Assembly: GCA_024278415.1 (NCBI GenBank)
Contig: JAJRTI010000356.1
Coordinates: forward strand, 1 to 8,154
Source of the DNA: Planctomycetota bacterium
GTDB taxonomy: Bacteria; Planctomycetota; Brocadiia; JAJRTI01
Direction: 5' to 3'
DNA length: 8,154 bases
The translations under genes and the position numbers were made by a program. The notes beneath the pieces are model-generated. The model was not told the origin of the DNA. It made no database searches and saw nothing but the letters and a program-made list of their open reading frames with translations. Below, piece after piece: positions 4,654-8,154 of this stretch. Each line of letters begins with the position of its first letter. Position 1 is the first letter of the stretch.

Positions 4654-7020
4654 ATGTGCATGACGAGAATAAGACGACTCGTCCGGTGCCTTCCGTTGGT
4701 CGGCCTTGCCGTGGAAATCTCCCTGTGGGCCGCGCCCCCACGCCCAGCGGAAGCGGCGCGGGCGAGTATCCGAGTGCCGATCTTCGAGGGCGGGGAGGGC
4801 ATGGACTTCTTCCTCCAATGCGCCCGAGCCTACGAGAAGGAACGGCCGGACGTAGCCGTCAATCTTTACGGCGACCCGCGAATTGCGGATAAGATACGCG
4901 TGCGTGTGCTCGAAGGGACCTTCCCCGAGGTGACGAACGCCCGCCTCAACTATTGGGCCCTCATCCGCAACGGCGATATCCTGGCGCTGGACGAGTACCT
5001 CGACGGCCCCAACTGGGAAGGGGACGCGACGTGGCGGGACACGTTTATGCCGGGCAGCCTCGATCGCTACAAGCACGAGGGCAAAGTCTACGGCCTGCCC
5101 TTCGCCTACTTTGCGTATGCCGTGTGGTACAACAAGCGGATGTTTGAGGAGCATGGCTGGCGCAAGCCGAAAACGTGGGATGACTTTCTGTCCCTCTGCG
5201 AGCAGATCAAGAGCGCGGGAATCGCCCCCCTGGCCTTTCAAGGCAGCTATCCCGGCTACGCACAAATGGTGATCGACGCCATCTACTATCGCACGGTCGG
5301 TGCGAAGCGTTACTACGAGCAGAAGAATCTGGTTCCAGGCAGCTTCGACAATCCGGAGTTCATCGCCACCCTCGACCTCATGCAGACGATCGCGCTCAAC
5401 TACTTCCAGAAAGGCGCCATGGGCATGACGCACACGGGCGCGCAGCAGGAGTTTTTCCTCGGCCGAACTGCGATGATCTTCTGCGGCGCTTGGCTCAAGA
5501 GCGAGATGCTGGGCAAGATCCCCGACGGCTTCCGGCTGGGTGCGTTCAACTTCCCGGCCGTCAAGGGCGGCAAGGGCGATCCCAACGCCGTCTCCTTCGG
5601 CAGCGGCTACTATTTCGTCATGAAGCATAGCCGCCATCCAGAACTCGGTGTGGACTTCCTGCGCTTCATGACCTCACGCAAGATGGCGGGAGCCTTCAGC
5701 AGGCAACGCGACATCCCGACCGCGATCAAGGGGACCGCAGAAGGCAACCTCTCATCCGACTTGGCGGAGATGGCCGCAATTCTCAAGTCGGCCAAGACCA
5801 CCTTCGGCCAAGCCCCGGGCGAGGGGTACCCGGAAATGGCGCAGCACTGGTCGGACTGCCGATCCAAACTCCTCGAAAACGACATCACACCCGCGGAATG
5901 TGCCAAGAAGCTGGAAGCCGCCGCGAACGCGGTCCGCACGCGAGCGGAGCACCCCAATGCGATCACCATCCGGCACATCGCCAAACCGATCTTCCTGCTT
6001 TCTCTTCTGGCGGCCGCCATCATCTACTGGTGCGTGACACAGATCCGCAAGTATCTGGAGCACAGACGATCCGCACGTGCGGCCGGAACGGCCGGCCGCC
6101 TCCGCCTGAGTTGGGCAAGCGTGATCGTGTTTGTGGGGCCTGCGCTGGCGCTCTACACGGTCTTTGTCATTGTGCCGTGCGCACGGTCGTTCGTTTGGTC
6201 CACGCAGCGATGGGACGGCCTCACGGATACGCGGCAATGGGTGGGCCTGTTGCACTTCAAGCGCCTGCTCTTCGAGAGCGACGGATTCTGGATTGCGACT
6301 CAGAACAATCTCTTCATCATGTTCGTCATACCGCTGTTCATTCTGCCCCTAAGTCTATTCTTCGCCACGTGCATCAGCCGCGGCCTCTGGGGCCAGTCGG
6401 TATTCCGCGTGATCTTCTTCTTTCCAAACATCCTCGGCGGCGTCGTGGCGACGCTCTTGTGGCTGCACCTTTACAACCCGCAGGGCGGGCTCATCAACGC
6501 GGGGCTCGTCGCACTCGGCAAGGCGCTCTGCACTATAGGAGCCGGCGACGTCGGCAGGTACCTCATGACGTTCGACGGCTTCGCGTGGCTTTCTGAAAAG
6601 CACCTCTACTGGGCCCTCATCCCCATGTCGATCTGGGGTGCCTGCGGCTTCTTCATGCTCCTATTCATCAGTGCGATGGACTCCATCCCACAAACCATGT
6701 ACGAAGCAGCAGAACTCGACGGCGCTAACGCATGGCGGCAGTTCTGGAGTATCACCGTGCCCATGATCTGGGACGTGCTCGCCGTCGCGATCGTGTTCAT
6801 GGTCATTGGCGGCATGAAGGCTTTCGAAGTCATCTGGCTGCTCACCAACCAGCGGCCTACCACCGGCACCCACGTGATCAGCACGCGCATGGTGCAGGCC
6901 ATGTTCACTGAATTCAAAGTCGGCGAAGCGACCGCCATCGCGGTCTTGCTCTTCCTCATGGTCTTCTTTGGCACGGCCGTGACGCTGCGCCTGATGCAGC
7001 GCGAAACTGTCGAGTACTAG
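4654..7020 (+). CDS. Fusion of an ABC sugar-binding protein with a MalF-type permease
   Basis: One uninterrupted 788-residue frame combines two usually separate proteins of a CUT1 sugar importer. After a signal or signal-anchor segment (basic MTRIRRLVR, hydrophobic to about 27), residues about 38-430 are a family-1 extracellular solute-binding protein: KVYGLPFAYFAYAVWYNKRM (144-163), then KPKTWDDFLSLCEQIKSAGI, and the C-terminal lobe. An extra helix (about 444-463, FLLSLLAAAIIYW) and a positively charged segment (RKYLEHRRSAR) follow. A six-helix MalF-type permease covers about 486-785, with the EAA loop at 684-703 (EAAELDGA, then TVPM), the contact site for the ATPase. The extra helix puts the binding protein outside while leaving the permease N-terminus in the cytoplasm, as topology requires. 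No lipobox is present, so the covalent link replaces lipid anchoring. The start is ATG 4654, or ATG 4660 two codons later; only a weak AGG precedes them. The MalG-type partner lies 11 bases downstream; the ATPase is absent. Confidence 0.9.
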   Translation: MCMTRIRRLVRCLPLVGLAVEISLWAAPPRPAEAARASIRVPIFEGGEGMDFFLQCARAYEKERPDVAVNLYGDPRIADKIRVRVLEGTFPEVTNARLNYWALIRNGDILALDEYLDGPNWEGDATWRDTFMPGSLDRYKHEGKVYGLPFAYFAYAVWYNKRMFEEHGWRKPKTWDDFLSLCEQIKSAGIAPLAFQGSYPGYAQMVIDAIYYRTVGAKRYYEQKNLVPGSFDNPEFIATLDLMQTIALNYFQKGAMGMTHTGAQQEFFLGRTAMIFCGAWLKSEMLGKIPDGFRLGAFNFPAVKGGKGDPNAVSFGSGYYFVMKHSRHPELGVDFLRFMTSRKMAGAFSRQRDIPTAIKGTAEGNLSSDLAEMAAILKSAKTTFGQAPGEGYPEMAQHWSDCRSKLLENDITPAECAKKLEAAANAVRTRAEHPNAITIRHIAKPIFLLSLLAAAIIYWCVTQIRKYLEHRRSARAAGTAGRLRLSWASVIVFVGPALALYTVFVIVPCARSFVWSTQRWDGLTDTRQWVGLLHFKRLLFESDGFWIATQNNLFIMFVIPLFILPLSLFFATCISRGLWGQSVFRVIFFFPNILGGVVATLLWLHLYNPQGGLINAGLVALGKALCTIGAGDVGRYLMTFDGFAWLSEKHLYWALIPMSIWGACGFFMLLFISAMDSIPQTMYEAAELDGANAWRQFWSITVPMIWDVLAVAIVFMVIGGMKAFEVIWLLTNQRPTTGTHVISTRMVQAMFTEFKVGEATAIAVLLFLMVFFGTAVTLRLMQRETVEY

Positions 7021-7031
7021 CGAGCCCCACC

Positions 7032-7904
7032 ATGCCCGACCCATCGAGCCCAAGAGACTACGAGCGCATCGGCCTGCTCGTCATCGTGTACACCCTTCTC
7101 ATCGGGTATGCGATCATCGTCGTGTATCCCATGTTCTGGATGCTCTGCACGTCTCTGAAGGACGACCAGTCCATCTTCCTCAGGCCCTTCGCGCTGCCGG
7201 ACTTTAGCAACCTCAAGTGGTCGAACTTCACGTACGCGTGGACCAAGGGGCACTTAGGCGACTACTTCTTCAACAGCGTCACGGTCACCCTCGCCACGGT
7301 CGCATTGTCCACGTTCTTCGCGGCCATGGCCGCGTACGTGTTGGCGCGGTTCTCCTTCAGGGGCGCGCGGCCGCTGTTCTTCTACTTCCTCGCCGGGCTG
7401 ATGGTCCCGCTCCAGATGGCCATTGTGCCGTTGTTCTTCCAGATGAAGGAGTTCGACATGCTCGGCTCGCGATGGGGGCTGGTGACGGTGTACGTCGCGT
7501 TCGGCATGCCCTTTTCGATCTTCATCCTCACCGGCTTCTTCAAGTCGCTCCCGGCGAGCCTCCACGAATCCGCGCTCATGGACGGGGCTGGCGAGTTCCG
7601 CGCGTTCTGGTACATCATGCTCCCCCTTGCACGGCCAGGGCTCTTCACGGTCGCCATCTTCTCCTTCCTCGGCACGTGGAACGAGTTCTTCATGGCGTTC
7701 ATGTTCCTCTCCGGCGAAGGCGCAGAGAAGGTCCGCACCCTGCCGCTGGGCTTAGCGAACATCACAATCGTCTCGCAATATCGAAGCGACTGGGGAATGG
7801 CCTTTGCCGGCCTGGTCATCGTCATGCTCCCTACCCTCCTCGCGTACACGTTCCTCCAGAGACGGCTGACCAAGGGCATCACGCTGGGCGCGCTCAAGGC
7901 CTGA
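7032..7904 (+). CDS. ABC sugar transporter permease, MalG type
   Basis: The 290 residues have the usual length and six-helix layout of MalG/AraQ-type inner-membrane permeases of CUT1 importers: helices at about 13-35, 82-103, 113-135, 147-170, 201-222 and 256-276. The cytoplasmic EAA loop is seen at 179-198 (HESALMDGAGEFRAFWYIML, then P), with Ser in place of the first Ala; Asp184-Gly185 and Pro198 are kept. The C-terminal end, QRRLTKGITLGALK, is characteristic of this family. It should pair with the permease half of the upstream fusion to form the heterodimeric channel, powered by a MsmK/MalK-like ATPase encoded elsewhere. It begins 11 bases after the upstream stop, and the gap (CGAGCCCCACC) has no Shine-Dalgarno sequence, suggesting translational coupling. 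Substrate cannot be told from the permease; oligosaccharides are likely from context. Confidence 0.92.
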   Translation: MPDPSSPRDYERIGLLVIVYTLLIGYAIIVVYPMFWMLCTSLKDDQSIFLRPFALPDFSNLKWSNFTYAWTKGHLGDYFFNSVTVTLATVALSTFFAAMAAYVLARFSFRGARPLFFYFLAGLMVPLQMAIVPLFFQMKEFDMLGSRWGLVTVYVAFGMPFSIFILTGFFKSLPASLHESALMDGAGEFRAFWYIMLPLARPGLFTVAIFSFLGTWNEFFMAFMFLSGEGAEKVRTLPLGLANITIVSQYRSDWGMAFAGLVIVMLPTLLAYTFLQRRLTKGITLGALKA

Positions 7905-7907
7905 CCG

Positions 7908-7931
7908 GCTGAGCGCGGGCAACGCGTCAGC
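7908..7931 (+). terminator. Hairpin directly after the last transporter gene
   Basis: GCTGA(7908-7912), a bulged G, CGCG(7914-7917), the loop GGCAA, then CGCG and TCAGC (7923-7931) form a nine-pair GC-rich stem starting 4 bases after the TGA. No T-run follows, so classic intrinsic termination is not supported. It may stabilise the 3' end of the transcript or act in a U-less terminator. A smaller stem, GCGGG/CCCGC, lies at 7986-8000. Confidence 0.35.
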
Positions 7932-8030
7932 GACTCGCGCCGCCTCCTCATGGGGGCCCATCATCCGGAGGATCTCTGTAACAAAGCGGGCTTCACCCGC
8001 AACCGAAACAGCACGTGCGGCGCGCCCTTT

Positions 8031-8081
8031 TGGAGTGCGCCGGCAGAGTCCCGCATGTGCGGGACGGCGACGGCGCTTTTG
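8031..8081 (+). repeat. Palindromic intergenic repeat, right copy, with nested hairpin
   Basis: TGGAGTGCGCCGGC (8031-8044) and GACGGCGCTTTTG (8069-8081) match the left-edge repeat at 196-224, here on the opposite strand. Outer stem: GCGCCG (8037-8042) with CGGCGC (8071-8076). Between them lies a 24-base insert absent from the left copy, which carries its own perfect 8-bp stem GTCCCGCA/TGCGGGAC (8048-8055 with 8058-8065). The rest of 7905-8154 contains no gene I can support. The motif GCATGCGCGCG occurs twice as a direct repeat, at 8084-8094 and 8121-8131. Confidence 0.65.
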
Positions 8082-8140
8082 CTGCATGCGCGCGGCTTGC
8101 GCGAATTTGCGTTCTCGTAGGCATGCGCGCGCTGCCCAGG

Positions 8141-8154
8141 AAAAGCGGCGTCAA
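8141..8154 (-). repeat. Beginning of a third repeat copy, cut by the window edge
   Basis: AAAAGCGGCGTCAA is, on the minus strand, TTGACGCCGCTTTT, which differs from the inner end of the left copy (TTGACGGCGCTTT) by one base over 13. It is preceded by CGCGCTGCCCAG, similar to CGCGCTGCCAG before the left copy (187-197). It thus appears to be another copy in minus orientation, facing the one at 8031-8081. Confidence 0.4.

Noticed and set aside
4504..5637. Long minus-strand open frame (377 codons) opposite the binding-protein part of the fusion
   Set aside because: Antisense shadow of well-conserved solute-binding protein sequence; it also crosses the palindrome.
7752..8087. Minus-strand open frame of 111 codons across the end of the last permease gene
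   Set aside because: It runs through the 3' hairpin and the repeat copy and is antisense to the permease C-terminus; composition is charged low-complexity.

Overview
The window is GC-rich, Gram-negative-type bacterial DNA. It carries a compact carbohydrate-use locus of four consecutive genes on the + strand (one of them split by a stop codon), flanked by repeat-bearing intergenic DNA. Secreted enzymes with CBM4/9-type and beta-sandwich domains, a transporter in which the binding protein is fused to a permease, and abundant palindromic intergenic repeats would suit an uncultured PVC-superphylum or related lineage (Planctomycetes, Lentisphaerae, Verrucomicrobia, Hydrogenedentes). That placement is a loose inference from style; no marker gene is present.

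Left edge (1-463): the minus strand reads out of the window as the start of a probable exported TPR-like protein (signal-peptide-like N-terminus, then one TPR-like helix pair), but without a canonical start codon. Between it and the + strand locus lie a copy of a palindromic repeat (196-224) and a perfect 14-bp palindrome (239-252) that could be an operator.

Enzymes (464-4337): the first gene is a secreted glycoside-hydrolase-like protein with a carbohydrate-binding domain, an Ig-like beta-sandwich and a clan-A-type TIM barrel. One in-frame TAG at 1094-1096 cuts it in two, exactly in the linker after the carbohydrate-binding domain. A 112-base leader with two hairpins then precedes a secreted 591-residue alpha/beta-hydrolase, probably a carbohydrate esterase, with a visible Ser-Asp-His triad.

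Transport (4654-7904): after a 316-base gap holding a 56-base palindromic element come two genes of a CUT1/MalFG-type ABC importer. The first encodes a natural fusion of an extracellular sugar-binding protein, an additional membrane helix and a MalF-type permease; the second, 11 bases downstream, encodes a MalG-type permease. No ATPase is present, so one must be encoded elsewhere.

Right edge (7905-8154): a hairpin starts 4 bases after the last stop, followed by a second copy of the left-edge repeat in opposite orientation and the beginning of a third. No gene is seen here.

Working model (inference): the exported hydrolase and esterase trim a decorated polysaccharide or glycan, and the fused binding-protein/permease with its partner imports the released sugars. 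The substrate cannot be read from the sequence. The best candidates for novelty are the MalE-MalF-type fusion with its topology-correcting helix, and the single amber codon in the hydrolase.
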